This document shows, one piece after another, positions 43,810 through 52,251 of a DNA stretch of 64,000 nt. Every line of letters begins with the position of its first letter. Position 1 is the stretch's first letter. This stretch comes from Candidatus Dependentiae bacterium (GTDB lineage Bacteria > Babelota > Babeliae > Babelales > RVW-14), in the NCBI GenBank assembly GCA_018266175.1, contig JAFEAY010000021.1, forward strand, positions 1-64,000. The letters are read 5' to 3'. The notes beneath the pieces were generated by a model. The model was given only the letters and a program-made list of their open reading frames with translations, did not search any database and had not been told where the DNA came from. The translations under genes and the position numbers were made by a program.

Positions 43810-44970
43810 GTGCTTAAATCACTATTCATAAGTCTTGGCGTGTTATTTATCATTCAAGCAGGATTACCGCTCAATGGAATGGATTCAACAAGCAGCGTGC
43901 CCGAGTCTTCAATGAGCTACGCACCTGCAACCTCTCAAACAGATCTTGCAACATCAAAAACAATAGAATCTCTTTTTAGAGAAATTATCACATCAAATTT
44001 TGTACAAAATACTTGGGGAATAGATGATCAAGCAAAAATTATTAACCAAGAAAAATTTTTAGCCTGCATTCAAGAAATTGTTACTTATCTTAAAAGAAGT
44101 CCAACTGAGTGCAATATTTTTGCCAGCTATTTTTCAGGCAACCTTAAATATGAGTATATTCTTTTACGTATTCTTTTAAAAATTGGATTTCCAATAACAA
44201 CTATTGTTATTGCTGAACCAGAAATAACTGCCGGCTTTTATGAAAAAGATAAAGCACTGTCACTTCCTTTACAAGAAGAAAAAGAATGTGATGGGGCCTT
44301 TGTAGCTTTTAGAAATGAATTTCTCAATCAAGATATTTTCGTTCATCGTGATCATTTAAACCACCAATACATCTGTCGATTTCACGAGAAACTTCGCGCT
44401 GACCTCGTATTTATGGCACATCCTCCGCATGGATGCGCACCTGATATTTCAATGGCCCTTCTTGCAGGAGGAAGTAATATTCCAAATGCACAATACGATA
44501 AGTATAATGACGTAATTTTATTCAAAGCACCTACATCACGTGATACAAAACCCAATGCCCCAATTATCATCTACAACGATCACGCTCGCTCGCCCTTCGC
44601 CATTATGCCTCTTGATGAATGGGAATCTATAGCAATCGCCTACGCAAAGCTTATGTATTGTTATCATGAAAATGATTTGTCTGAATGGGTTATCGAGATA
44701 GAATTTATGTTTCAAGAAATTTCAAACCAAATAGCAGACAGCGTAGACACTATTGATAAAAAAGTGAAAAGTCTCAACTATCTCAGACAACGCGCAATTA
44801 ATTTAATTGATCATATCAAACAAGAAATATTTCCTCGAATACTCTTAACACCTGAAATATCCCTAGAAATGCTTAATCAGATAGAAGACATTAAGATATC
44901 AATTGAATCATACGATCCATGGAACAATGAAAATGTAATACAATTTACATGGTCCCCAAACTTAGATTAA
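43810..44970 (+). CDS. Exported protein of unknown function
   Basis: 386 residues from GTG 43810, chosen because AGGGG (43799-43803) is 6 nt upstream; an earlier in-frame GTG at 43795 lacks one. A signal peptide ends around LNGMDS. The central region (about 110-260) looks alpha/beta, with a possible nucleotide- or sugar-binding flavour (GFPITTIVIAEPEITAGFY, LRADLVFMAHPPHGCAPDISMALLAGG), then a helical C-terminus. No family recognised. Its end overlaps the convergent secretin gene by 4 nt. It has its own good promoter. Confidence 0.6.
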   Translation: MLKSLFISLGVLFIIQAGLPLNGMDSTSSVPESSMSYAPATSQTDLATSKTIESLFREIITSNFVQNTWGIDDQAKIINQEKFLACIQEIVTYLKRSPTECNIFASYFSGNLKYEYILLRILLKIGFPITTIVIAEPEITAGFYEKDKALSLPLQEEKECDGAFVAFRNEFLNQDIFVHRDHLNHQYICRFHEKLRADLVFMAHPPHGCAPDISMALLAGGSNIPNAQYDKYNDVILFKAPTSRDTKPNAPIIIYNDHARSPFAIMPLDEWESIAIAYAKLMYCYHENDLSEWVIEIEFMFQEISNQIADSVDTIDKKVKSLNYLRQRAINLIDHIKQEIFPRILLTPEISLEMLNQIEDIKISIESYDPWNNENVIQFTWSPNLD

Positions 44971-46634
44971 GCCACCGTTGGTGTAATAAAAATAAGAATT
45001 TGCTTATCTACTAAATGCTTGCGTGAACCTTTAAAAAGCCATCCAAGCACGGGAACATCTTGCAAATATGGAATTCCGGTTTTCATGCGTTGTTCACTTT
45101 TGACAATCAACCCGCTAATCAATGTGGTTTGACCACTCCGCAAAAGTACACGATTTTTTGAACGCGATGTCTCAATGGTATAGGTAAATAACCCGCCATT
45201 ATTCACGGTCTGCCCTCCCGCAAGCGCCTGCTGAACAACCGCTGAATTTTCAACATAGACATCAAGAAATACCCCATTATTATCGGGGCTCACTACTGGT
45301 TGAACTTTAATTTTCATACCAATATCTTTGTATTGTGTTGTTGTAACGTTGGTCAACTTGCCTTCAATTGTTTCATCCACACGGGTCTCTTGGGGCAACT
45401 GTTCTCCCACCAAAATTTCAGCACACTCTTGGCTGTTCACCAACAGCGATGGCTTAAGAATAGTCTTAATTTCATTTCTTGTTTCAGCTGCGTTAAGCAA
45501 CAAATTCAACCGCTTGGTGCTCAAATCTGGACCGCCAAAAACAATCGGTAGATTGAGGCCACCACTGGTTACCATGCCGGTTGGCAAAAAGTTGAGCGAC
45601 CAACCAATCAGCTCCTTGAAAAGACCTCCTGTTGCAGCATTCTCCGCCATAGTCGCAGCAGATCCAAGACCAAAAAAATCAAAATGTTTTACGCTTGAGC
45701 GACGATCGTAAATACCAGACCACTGAATCCCAAAATTTTCATCGAAGTCTTTGTTTGCAATAATCACACGACCTTCAATTTTGACCTGTGCAATGGGCTG
45801 ATCAATTTCTTTGAGATATTCTGCAAAATCATCTACCTCTTGACGCTTCGCCCGAAAAAAAATCTTTTTGCTCGCGTCATCAAACATGACATACGCACCA
45901 TCTTTTGACGTCTTGCTCCCAACTACTCCTTGCCATAAATGTTCAACCCGTTTTTTAAACGCATCATCCCACTTCGCATGAAAAATAGTAACAACCTGCT
46001 GTCCATATTGCTGCTCTTCAAGAACGCCCAGCTGATCCCGTAACATAGTTGCTGCAACGGATAGCGTGACAACGCGCCAAACCTCATGGTGCTTAAGCAG
46101 TGCAAGTGGTGGATTATTGCTGCTGAGCAAAAGTTGTAATGCGCTGCCAACAGCTATATCATCAAGCTTAATATCTGAAATGTGCCCTTGAACATCGCCA
46201 TCAACAACGCAAGTAATCCCGGCCATTTTTGCAACCAATTCAAGCCCTTTGCGAATATCAATTTTTTTTAAATGCACAGAGATTTTTTTTGTCGCAAGCT
46301 CAGGCGATGCAAACGATCGCTCAAGCAACTTATGCAAATGAGGAACAATAGATTCTTTGCCCTGAAGAGAAGCTTGCTCTAATAATTTTTTATTCGATTT
46401 TTTATTTGATTTCCTGGTGCGCTTTTTTTTTGATTTTTTACTTTTTTTGTCAAAAACTTTGGTCATAACGTTTCGTATTTTTTGGAGTGATTGACGCTCT
46501 TTATTGATCCGCTCGTGCTCAAGCAAGTTAAGACCCGTAGGTGGCAAGAGAGTTATGTCGGATAAGGTTGGCTGTCCAGCAAGCATTGCGCAACTTGCCG
46601 TAAAACACACCAGCACACTGCTTAAAATTTTCAT
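44967..46634 (-). CDS. PilQ/GspD-type outer-membrane secretin
   Basis: About 555 residues from ATG 46634 (AAGGGGTGG upstream; earlier in-frame starts lack one). A signal sequence is followed by a Lys-rich stretch. Next come an STN-like domain (ISVHLKKIDIRKGLELVAKMAGITCVVDG) and an N1 domain (VKIEGRVIIANKDFDENFGIQWSGI). The C-terminal secretin domain has the signature VPVLGWLFKGSRK and TSRSKNRVLLRSGQTTLISGLI. Secretins form the outer-membrane gate for type IV pili or type II secretion. The pilO/pilP-like genes upstream favour the pilus. It is last in the pil run on this strand. Confidence 0.9.
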   Translation of the reverse strand: MKILSSVLVCFTASCAMLAGQPTLSDITLLPPTGLNLLEHERINKERQSLQKIRNVMTKVFDKKSKKSKKKRTRKSNKKSNKKLLEQASLQGKESIVPHLHKLLERSFASPELATKKISVHLKKIDIRKGLELVAKMAGITCVVDGDVQGHISDIKLDDIAVGSALQLLLSSNNPPLALLKHHEVWRVVTLSVAATMLRDQLGVLEEQQYGQQVVTIFHAKWDDAFKKRVEHLWQGVVGSKTSKDGAYVMFDDASKKIFFRAKRQEVDDFAEYLKEIDQPIAQVKIEGRVIIANKDFDENFGIQWSGIYDRRSSVKHFDFFGLGSAATMAENAATGGLFKELIGWSLNFLPTGMVTSGGLNLPIVFGGPDLSTKRLNLLLNAAETRNEIKTILKPSLLVNSQECAEILVGEQLPQETRVDETIEGKLTNVTTTQYKDIGMKIKVQPVVSPDNNGVFLDVYVENSAVVQQALAGGQTVNNGGLFTYTIETSRSKNRVLLRSGQTTLISGLIVKSEQRMKTGIPYLQDVPVLGWLFKGSRKHLVDKQILIFITPTVA

Positions 46635-46656
46635 GACCACCCCTTTTAACAAGCAT

Positions 46657-46971
46657 TTAATTTTCTTTTTTTTCAAGAATCAGAGTAATTTGATCAGCTC
46701 CTCGCGTAAGACAAACATGCTGTTGATCAATTTTTTTTACGGTATACGAACCAAAAGTATCTCCTGCAAAAACAATTTTCGTTTTTTGCCCGCGCGCAAG
46801 CAATGCAGCACACCGCTGACCTTGGCGTACAATGCCTTTAAGTTGAGGATGTGCTAAAGATTTTTTTGCATACCGCAATGGTAAAGAAAACGGATCTGAG
46901 CGATCAGCCTGAACAACAATTACGCAACTCGTTACCAAAAATAGCGTGATTATTTTGAACCAATTTTTCAT
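46657..46971 (-). CDS. PilP-like pilus assembly protein
   Basis: 104 residues from ATG 46971 (AGAGGAG upstream; ATGA overlap with the PilO-like gene). N-terminal signal or anchor, then DPFSLPLRY and a small beta domain LKGIVRQGQRCAALLARGQKTKIVFAGDTFGSYTVKKIDQQHVCLTRG. This is the pattern of PilP and the HR domain of GspC, which contact the secretin. Shorter than usual. Identification relies on pattern and on position between PilO and the secretin. Confidence 0.7.
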   Translation of the reverse strand: MKNWFKIITLFLVTSCVIVVQADRSDPFSLPLRYAKKSLAHPQLKGIVRQGQRCAALLARGQKTKIVFAGDTFGSYTVKKIDQQHVCLTRGADQITLILEKKEN

Positions 46972-47543
46972 TGTCGCTCCTCTGACTGCGCAAGTACCTT
47001 GCAATAAAACTGCAACTCCAAACGATGTTGCCTCTTTTTTTGAACTGATATCCAGATCGGAACAAATTGTCGATTTGCCGCAAGGTCATCAAGAAATTGA
47101 TATATCGCCTGAAACGATCCATAAGCCGTTGTCTGTATCAGATAACCGACAAAGTTCTCTATCTGCGTATCTTCTTGGAGTGAGGGAGTCATGACACGAC
47201 ACGTCAAACTATTTTGTTGTAATAAATTCATCAGGCTGTCCAATTGCACTCGAATTGGGGGTAAATCTTTAATCAACATGGAGAGCTCTTGTTTGGCAAG
47301 CAACTCTTTACTAACGGCTCCGCTAAAAGCATTTTTTTCGGCCTGAAGAATCGCTATTTTTTCTTGAAGCAACTTAAGCTCGCGCAACTGGTTAAGCACT
47401 TGCTGGTCGATTGGATTTTTAAAACAGAAAAACCAAATCAACACCAAACAACTCAAACTGATTAATGTTATGCTACACATCTGAAGCCATGTGAATGACG
47501 AAATACACCTGGTTCTTAAGGATGTATGAAAGCGGAACGCCAT
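46968..47543 (-). CDS. PilO-like pilus assembly protein
   Basis: 191 residues with one transmembrane helix (about 23-42), a coiled coil (about 50-85) and a C-terminal ferredoxin-like domain (LMNLLQQNSLTCRVM ... VGYLIQTTAYGSFQAIYQFLDDLAA). This is the architecture of PilO, the inner-membrane alignment protein that dimerises with PilN. The PilN-like partner is at 2655-3701. It overlaps the PilP-like gene by ATGA and is 21 nt from the ATP-cone nuclease gene. Confidence 0.75.
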   Translation of the reverse strand: MAFRFHTSLRTRCISSFTWLQMCSITLISLSCLVLIWFFCFKNPIDQQVLNQLRELKLLQEKIAILQAEKNAFSGAVSKELLAKQELSMLIKDLPPIRVQLDSLMNLLQQNSLTCRVMTPSLQEDTQIENFVGYLIQTTAYGSFQAIYQFLDDLAANRQFVPIWISVQKKRQHRLELQFYCKVLAQSEERQ

Positions 47544-47564
47544 AGGCTGCCTCCTTACTTTATG

Positions 47565-48416
47565 CTAACCAGCTGATTTACACTGACAAATAAGGCGACT
47601 TTCACGCATTACCGCATCGATACGAGCATTTCCGAAACCAAGCTTGCGTAATACATCTTCATTGCCTGCAATATCTTTACACAAAATAATGCCTGCTTCG
47701 ATGAGTTTTTGTGTAAACGTGAACGTCAAAGACGGGAGGCAGGTAATAGGATGCAAGCCTATTTGATCAATCAGCGTTTCTAACCCTTGCCCAAATGGAT
47801 ATCCCCACGAAAGCAAGTTAAGACCACGGCATTGCCCATAGTCAATCGACATGCTCGTAAATTTTGTATTAGTAACAAGCCAACAACCATTGTATCGTGG
47901 TCCACACGAAGAATCTTTTTCGCAAGCTTCTTGAATGTCGTCATAACGAGCTTTTACATACAAGGCTGTTTGAATTGAGCACCTGCCACCTTCTTGATGA
48001 AACTTGCACTCTACCAAAATCCGCTCGGTCTGATTAATTCCTAAAACATCAACTTCATGAACAATGCAGTGCCCCTTAACTTGTGCATCAACAGTAACTG
48101 AATAACCACGCGCTTTAAAAATTTGCGCAACATATTTTTCAAAAGGAAAGCCCGTAGGCCCTAGGCGCATGATTGCTTGCTTTAAATCGTAACGACCTGC
48201 AAGCTCATTTCTTGAAAGCTTTTGAAGCATAGAGCGCGTTCTTCGATGCAACTCTTGAGTGGTCATGCCATCACGAAGTTGACGACGCATCTCCTGTACA
48301 ACGGTATCAACAATGTCATTTGGAGCGCCAGAACGACGAAGCGATTGACGGAATTTTTGCTCTGAAAAAGGAACCATGTCCCCAGAAAACTTAACAATCA
48401 TAGGTTCTTGATTCAC
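47565..48416 (-). CDS. ATP-cone plus restriction-endonuclease-like protein
   Basis: 283 residues. N-terminal ATP-cone (about 6-90: IVKFSGDMVPFSEQKFRQSLRRSGAP, as in ribonucleotide reductase and NrdR). A PD-(D/E)XK nuclease domain of the Mrr type follows (about 105-215), with HEVDVLG ... ILVECKF supplying Asp and Glu-x-Lys. The C-terminal part (about 225-283) looks like a helix-hairpin-helix region (DVLRKLGFGNARIDAVM). The ATP-cone suggests nucleotide-regulated DNA cleavage. It sits between pilB and pilO in the pilus run, 17 nt after pilB, an unusual position. Confidence 0.8.
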   Translation of the reverse strand: MNQEPMIVKFSGDMVPFSEQKFRQSLRRSGAPNDIVDTVVQEMRRQLRDGMTTQELHRRTRSMLQKLSRNELAGRYDLKQAIMRLGPTGFPFEKYVAQIFKARGYSVTVDAQVKGHCIVHEVDVLGINQTERILVECKFHQEGGRCSIQTALYVKARYDDIQEACEKDSSCGPRYNGCWLVTNTKFTSMSIDYGQCRGLNLLSWGYPFGQGLETLIDQIGLHPITCLPSLTFTFTQKLIEAGIILCKDIAGNEDVLRKLGFGNARIDAVMRESRLICQCKSAG

Positions 48417-48433
48417 GATTCCCTTTCGGACTT

Positions 48434-50143
48434 TTACGCCTCTAAAGGCTCTTCGACATACGCAACCGATAACACTTCTTCAATACTGGTAAGTCCCGCT
48501 TTAATATTCCGCACACCGTCAGCACCAAGTGATGTCATGCCATCAGCCAAAGCCTCTTGCGCTATGACGGAAGCGTCAACGCGCTGTACAATCAACCGGC
48601 CAACTTTATCGTTCACTTCCATAATTTCAAAGACTGGAAGTCGTCCTCTGTACCCTGTCTTTAAACATTCCTCACAACCAACGGGCTGATAAAAAGTAAC
48701 CCCTTGTGCGGTGACAGGTGTTAACCCAATACGACCCAACATCTCTTTGGTTGGCTCATACGGCGCCTTACATTTGGAACACAGGCGACGAACTAAACGC
48801 TGCGAAATAACGCACACCAGTGTTGATGCAATCAAGAAAGGTTCAATGCCCATATCAAGCAGTCGAGTAATCGTTGCTGGAGCACTATTGGTATGAATGG
48901 TGCTTAAGACCAAGTGACCGGTCAGCGATGCTTGTGTTGCAATTTGAGCTGTTTCTTTATCTCGAATTTCACCGATGAGTACCACATCAGGATCTTGTCG
49001 TAAAATTGATCGCAAGGCAGTTGCAAAAGTTAACCCAACTTTTTCATGCACTTGCACCTGACTAATACCACTCATCGTGTACTCAACAGGATCTTCAACG
49101 GTAATAATGTTAACATCTGGCTCATTGAGCTTGTTGAGAATTGAATAAAGCGTCGTCGTTTTACCAGAACCGGTTGGACCACTCACAAGAACAATACCAT
49201 TTGGTCGATGAACAGTCCGCGAAAGCAACTGAAAATCACGCTCACTCATGTTAAGTTTTTCAAGGTCGACAATACCTTTAGTTTTATCAAGCAAACGCAT
49301 TACCACGCGCTCACCAAAATTTGAGGGCAAAATGGAAACACGAATATCAAATGGCTTGTCAGCAACCTTAAGCTGAATTCTTCCATCTTGAGGTATACGC
49401 TTTTCAGCAATATTTAAATGAGACATAATTTTGATACGCGACACAATAGCGCTTTGATACCGCTTAGGCGGTATTACACGCTGATACATATTACCGTCAA
49501 TACGATAGCGAATGCGCAACTCTTTTTCAAAAGGCTCAATATGAATATCAGATGCTCCCTCTTTGGCTGCTTGAAAAATAACATGGTTAACCAGCTTAAC
49601 AATCGGAGCATCGTTAGCCATTTCCATGATATCTTTTTCTTCAAGCGGCTCAGCGCCAAGCTCAAGCTCTTTGTCTTCGCCTTCCTTGAGCTCATCCATC
49701 ATCTCTTTGCTGGTCTCAAGAGGGTAATATTTGTTGATAGCATCGTTGATAATGACATCGGTAGAAACCGCATAGTTAACCACTCCACCCATCAAAAGCG
49801 CTAAATCATCAAGCGGCTGAAGATCGCGAGGATTGGATGTTACAATGGTATTATAGCCTTCGTAAACAATCGGAATGACAACATGTTGACGTAAAAATTT
49901 GAGCGGCACCTTACCAAGTAATGCAGGGTCGGCCATCTGTTCAGTAATGCGTTCAATAAAAATAAGGGTCACTTGCTGCGCAAGCGCACGTGCTAAATCT
50001 TCTTTACTGATAATTTTATGAGCAAGCAAAATCTGCCCAAGCAGTTTGCCTGATCCTTTTTGCTCATCAAGCGATTCTTGCAATTGTTGCGGTGTTAAGA
50101 CATTGAGGTCTATTAATATTTCACCAATTTTTTTTCTGAGCAT
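48434..50143 (-). CDS. pilB: Type IV pilus / type II secretion assembly ATPase
   Basis: 569 residues. N-terminal GspE/MshEN domain (about 1-140: IGEILIDLNVLTPQQLQESLDEQ), then the secretion ATPase core. It has ASDIHIEPFE, Walker A GPTGSGKTTT (322-331), Asp-box ITVEDPVEY, Walker B DPDVVLIGEIRD and the His box GHLVLSTIHTN. A zinc site is formed by Cys455, Cys458, Cys490 and Cys493 (LCSKC, GCEEC). It powers pilin extraction from the inner membrane. First gene of the pil cluster on the minus strand. No PilT-like retraction ATPase, PilC platform or pilin gene appears in the window. Confidence 0.93.
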   Translation of the reverse strand: MLRKKIGEILIDLNVLTPQQLQESLDEQKGSGKLLGQILLAHKIISKEDLARALAQQVTLIFIERITEQMADPALLGKVPLKFLRQHVVIPIVYEGYNTIVTSNPRDLQPLDDLALLMGGVVNYAVSTDVIINDAINKYYPLETSKEMMDELKEGEDKELELGAEPLEEKDIMEMANDAPIVKLVNHVIFQAAKEGASDIHIEPFEKELRIRYRIDGNMYQRVIPPKRYQSAIVSRIKIMSHLNIAEKRIPQDGRIQLKVADKPFDIRVSILPSNFGERVVMRLLDKTKGIVDLEKLNMSERDFQLLSRTVHRPNGIVLVSGPTGSGKTTTLYSILNKLNEPDVNIITVEDPVEYTMSGISQVQVHEKVGLTFATALRSILRQDPDVVLIGEIRDKETAQIATQASLTGHLVLSTIHTNSAPATITRLLDMGIEPFLIASTLVCVISQRLVRRLCSKCKAPYEPTKEMLGRIGLTPVTAQGVTFYQPVGCEECLKTGYRGRLPVFEIMEVNDKVGRLIVQRVDASVIAQEALADGMTSLGADGVRNIKAGLTSIEEVLSVAYVEEPLEA

Positions 50144-50255
50144 TCTGGTCTTCCACTAAAAAAGCTCTCAATAATTGTGTCAATATCAGCATGATAACAA
50201 AGGGACTTTTCTCACACAACAGTTTGTGAATGGCAGTAAAAAAGAAAAACATAAA

Positions 50256-50293
50256 GGATCCCCGACTCGCTCTATGAGCTCTCGAGGATGACA
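50256..50293 (-). repeat. 38-bp dispersed repeat, half-element
   Basis: Starts GGATCCCCGACTCG and ends CTCTCGAGGATGACA on plus. It is nearly identical to 58166-58205, with differences only in the middle. Read on minus it has the GTCATCC ... GGATCC frame of the left half of the element inside the hydrolase gene (7564-7629). Lies between pilB and the sulfotransferase gene. Confidence 0.8.
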
Positions 50294-50354
50294 ACCCCTA
50301 TCGAAGTAAGTGGTTTTAAGCACCGAAGGGGGCAAAACTCAGGCCATTATCCCC

Positions 50355-51107
50355 CTACCAAGGAAGCTTTCTTCCAAGCATCTTGGCAAATTTCTGATTA
50401 AATGGCTCATAAAATTTTTCAAGATAACGAATTGTTTCAGGCCTAATTTGGCTTGCATCATACGTCGCCTTATTCCGTGGTTCATAAGAATTAATACGAT
50501 AGTTCTTGAGGCCTAGAAAACCAAAAACTTTATTGAGTTCTCGCTCAGGAGCAACAGCAAGTTCTTCAAGAAACATAATATGAATATCTTTTCGAGGAAA
50601 AAACGATAACCAACGAGCAAGATGTTCACTATAACAGCCAGCACCAAGATAACGCCCAAAATTATAAGCACGGGCAATTGCTTGATCAAAGGGCAGCTTT
50701 TCCTCACCTCTTCTTTTAAGCCTAAAATATTCAGAAATCACTCGTTTGACCGGGTTTCTGCAAATGAGTATAAGCTTTGTACCTTGGCAATATTTGGCAA
50801 CTTTTGGCAAACATGCCTTTTTCCAAAAATAACCTGGGGTTGCTTCTCCTGATAACTGTCCTGGCTGTTTTTTAGAGAAGTGTCGATTATACCAACCAAA
50901 TCCCTTGTTATAATTTCCATCAAAAAAATGAATCTCTTTTTTTGCTCGCGAATGGATTTTAGGATGCTGAACCATCCAATTATAGAGCGATGTCGTGCCA
51001 CATTTTGTAACACCAATAACAAGAAAGTCTGGACCTATTTTGCAGCTCAACACGTTAAAATATGCCAACACAATCGCCACTCCAAGCATCAATAATCTGT
51101 TCTTCAC
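50355..51107 (-). CDS. Sulfotransferase with N-terminal signal/anchor
   Basis: 250 residues. N-terminal hydrophobic segment (about 4-21), then the PAPS-binding 5'-phosphosulfate loop GVTKCGTTSL (32-41) and the 3'-phosphate motif CRNPVKRVISEYF (116-128, Arg117 and Ser125). This is the layout of heparan-sulfate/carbohydrate sulfotransferases, which move sulfate from PAPS to sugars. Eukaryotic relatives are Golgi proteins with an N-terminal anchor. Here the hydrophobic N-terminus would place it in the membrane or periplasm, where PAPS supply is unclear. Single gene, no PAPS synthesis genes nearby. Acceptor unknown. Confidence 0.85.
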   Translation of the reverse strand: MKNRLLMLGVAIVLAYFNVLSCKIGPDFLVIGVTKCGTTSLYNWMVQHPKIHSRAKKEIHFFDGNYNKGFGWYNRHFSKKQPGQLSGEATPGYFWKKACLPKVAKYCQGTKLILICRNPVKRVISEYFRLKRRGEEKLPFDQAIARAYNFGRYLGAGCYSEHLARWLSFFPRKDIHIMFLEELAVAPERELNKVFGFLGLKNYRINSYEPRNKATYDASQIRPETIRYLEKFYEPFNQKFAKMLGRKLPW

Positions 51108-51241
51108 AACGCCTCCCCTTTTCGTTTAAAAGCATCACTTTCATCACATGTCTTTTTAACGTATAAAAGAAGCTGACGCTGAATCAATGTTTTGAGAAGA
51201 TAAGAAATTTAGTTTGACGCTCTATGAAAACATCAAGACAC

Positions 51242-51276
51242 AAAAAAGGCCTTGGAATTTTTCCAAGGCCTTTTTT
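51242..51276 (-). terminator. Intrinsic terminator after the Pal-like lipoprotein gene
   Basis: AAGGCCTTGGAA (51246-51257) pairs with TTCCAAGGCCTT around a short T loop, flanked by A and T runs of six. It is 25 nt past the lipoprotein stop on minus. Confidence 0.85.
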
Positions 51277-51300
51277 GCTATCGCTTGCGTGATAGATTTT

Positions 51301-52032
51301 TTAGTTGATCAAAATTTCAGCGCGTCGATTTGGCGCGAGTTCATTAATCAAAGCTTTTTTATCACGAGCATCTGACCAAACAATTGGCATTTCGTTGCCG
51401 CAACCAACAGTCTTGATGTGCTTTGAGTCAACACCATGAGCAGTCATTTCTTTTTTGATTGCTTCAGCACGTCGCTGAGAAAGTGCTAAGTTGTAGGAAT
51501 CGGGTCCGAGCTGACAGCTGTGACCTTGAACAACAACATCTTTACCTTCAAGAACAGCTTGCTGTGCAAGTTTGATATCTTCTTTTACAATTGGTGCTTG
51601 ATCTGGTCGAATTTCATTTCTGTTTAAATCAAAGTGAACAGTCTTGAAAATAACGTTATCAAGGTCTTGAAACTCAAGAGAATCATCGTCATTCATGCCA
51701 CGTTCAAGCTCATTGACTGACTCAACAAGGTCTTCAAGTGCTGCGGTTGTTAGTGCAGCTTCACCTTTAACGCGGTCCAGTTCTGCAATATCAAAGCCAT
51801 CAGTAACCACTGAACCACCGTTTTCAATCATTGATTCATCATCAACAAAGGCAAAATCGGCTACTTTTTGATCATCAAAGAAATTTTCTGTCTCCATTAC
51901 AGGAACATCGTTGCCAGCTCGCAATAATTTACCGCTTGTTTTATGAGATGTTTTCTCATGAGCGGATTTTTTCTTACCGCAACCGGACAAAAATAGAGCC
52001 AGAACGACACAGAGTAAACCGAGCTTCTTCAT
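51301..52032 (-). CDS. Pal/OmpA-family outer-membrane lipoprotein
   Basis: 243 residues from ATG 52032, with AAGGAG 8 nt upstream. Lipobox LSGC (Cys18). The middle is acidic and low in structure (about 40-120). The C-terminal OmpA domain (about 135-243) shows VHFDLNRNEIRPDQ, VVVQGHSCQLGPDSYNLALSQRRAEAIKKEM and NRRAEILIN. The conserved Asp and Arg that grip diaminopimelate in peptidoglycan are plausible in this set. Pal tethers the outer membrane to the cell wall with the Tol system. Promoter at 52055-52084, terminator at 51242-51276. Confidence 0.9.
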   Translation of the reverse strand: MKKLGLLCVVLALFLSGCGKKKSAHEKTSHKTSGKLLRAGNDVPVMETENFFDDQKVADFAFVDDESMIENGGSVVTDGFDIAELDRVKGEAALTTAALEDLVESVNELERGMNDDDSLEFQDLDNVIFKTVHFDLNRNEIRPDQAPIVKEDIKLAQQAVLEGKDVVVQGHSCQLGPDSYNLALSQRRAEAIKKEMTAHGVDSKHIKTVGCGNEMPIVWSDARDKKALINELAPNRRAEILIN

Positions 52033-52054
52033 AAGATCTTCTCCTTGTAATAAT

Positions 52055-52084
52055 TTTTTATTTTGTAGTAACATTGTTTGTCAA
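52055..52084 (-). promoter_or_regulatory. Promoter of the Pal-like lipoprotein gene
   Basis: On minus TTGACA (52084-52079), 18-nt spacer, TAAAAA (52060-52055), just ahead of AAGGAG and the start codon at 52032. Confidence 0.55.
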
Positions 52085-52251
52085 CCAGAATTCATCAAAT
52101 CCGGGGATACGTTACCATAAATTAGGCAATTTTCCTACTCACATTTTTTTATATAGGGTATACTTGATTGCGGGTACATTATGGATGATACTGAAAAATT
52201 TTTAAAAATCTACTCTCTTACAAGCGAAAGCAACAAGCGAGGCATTCAGAC

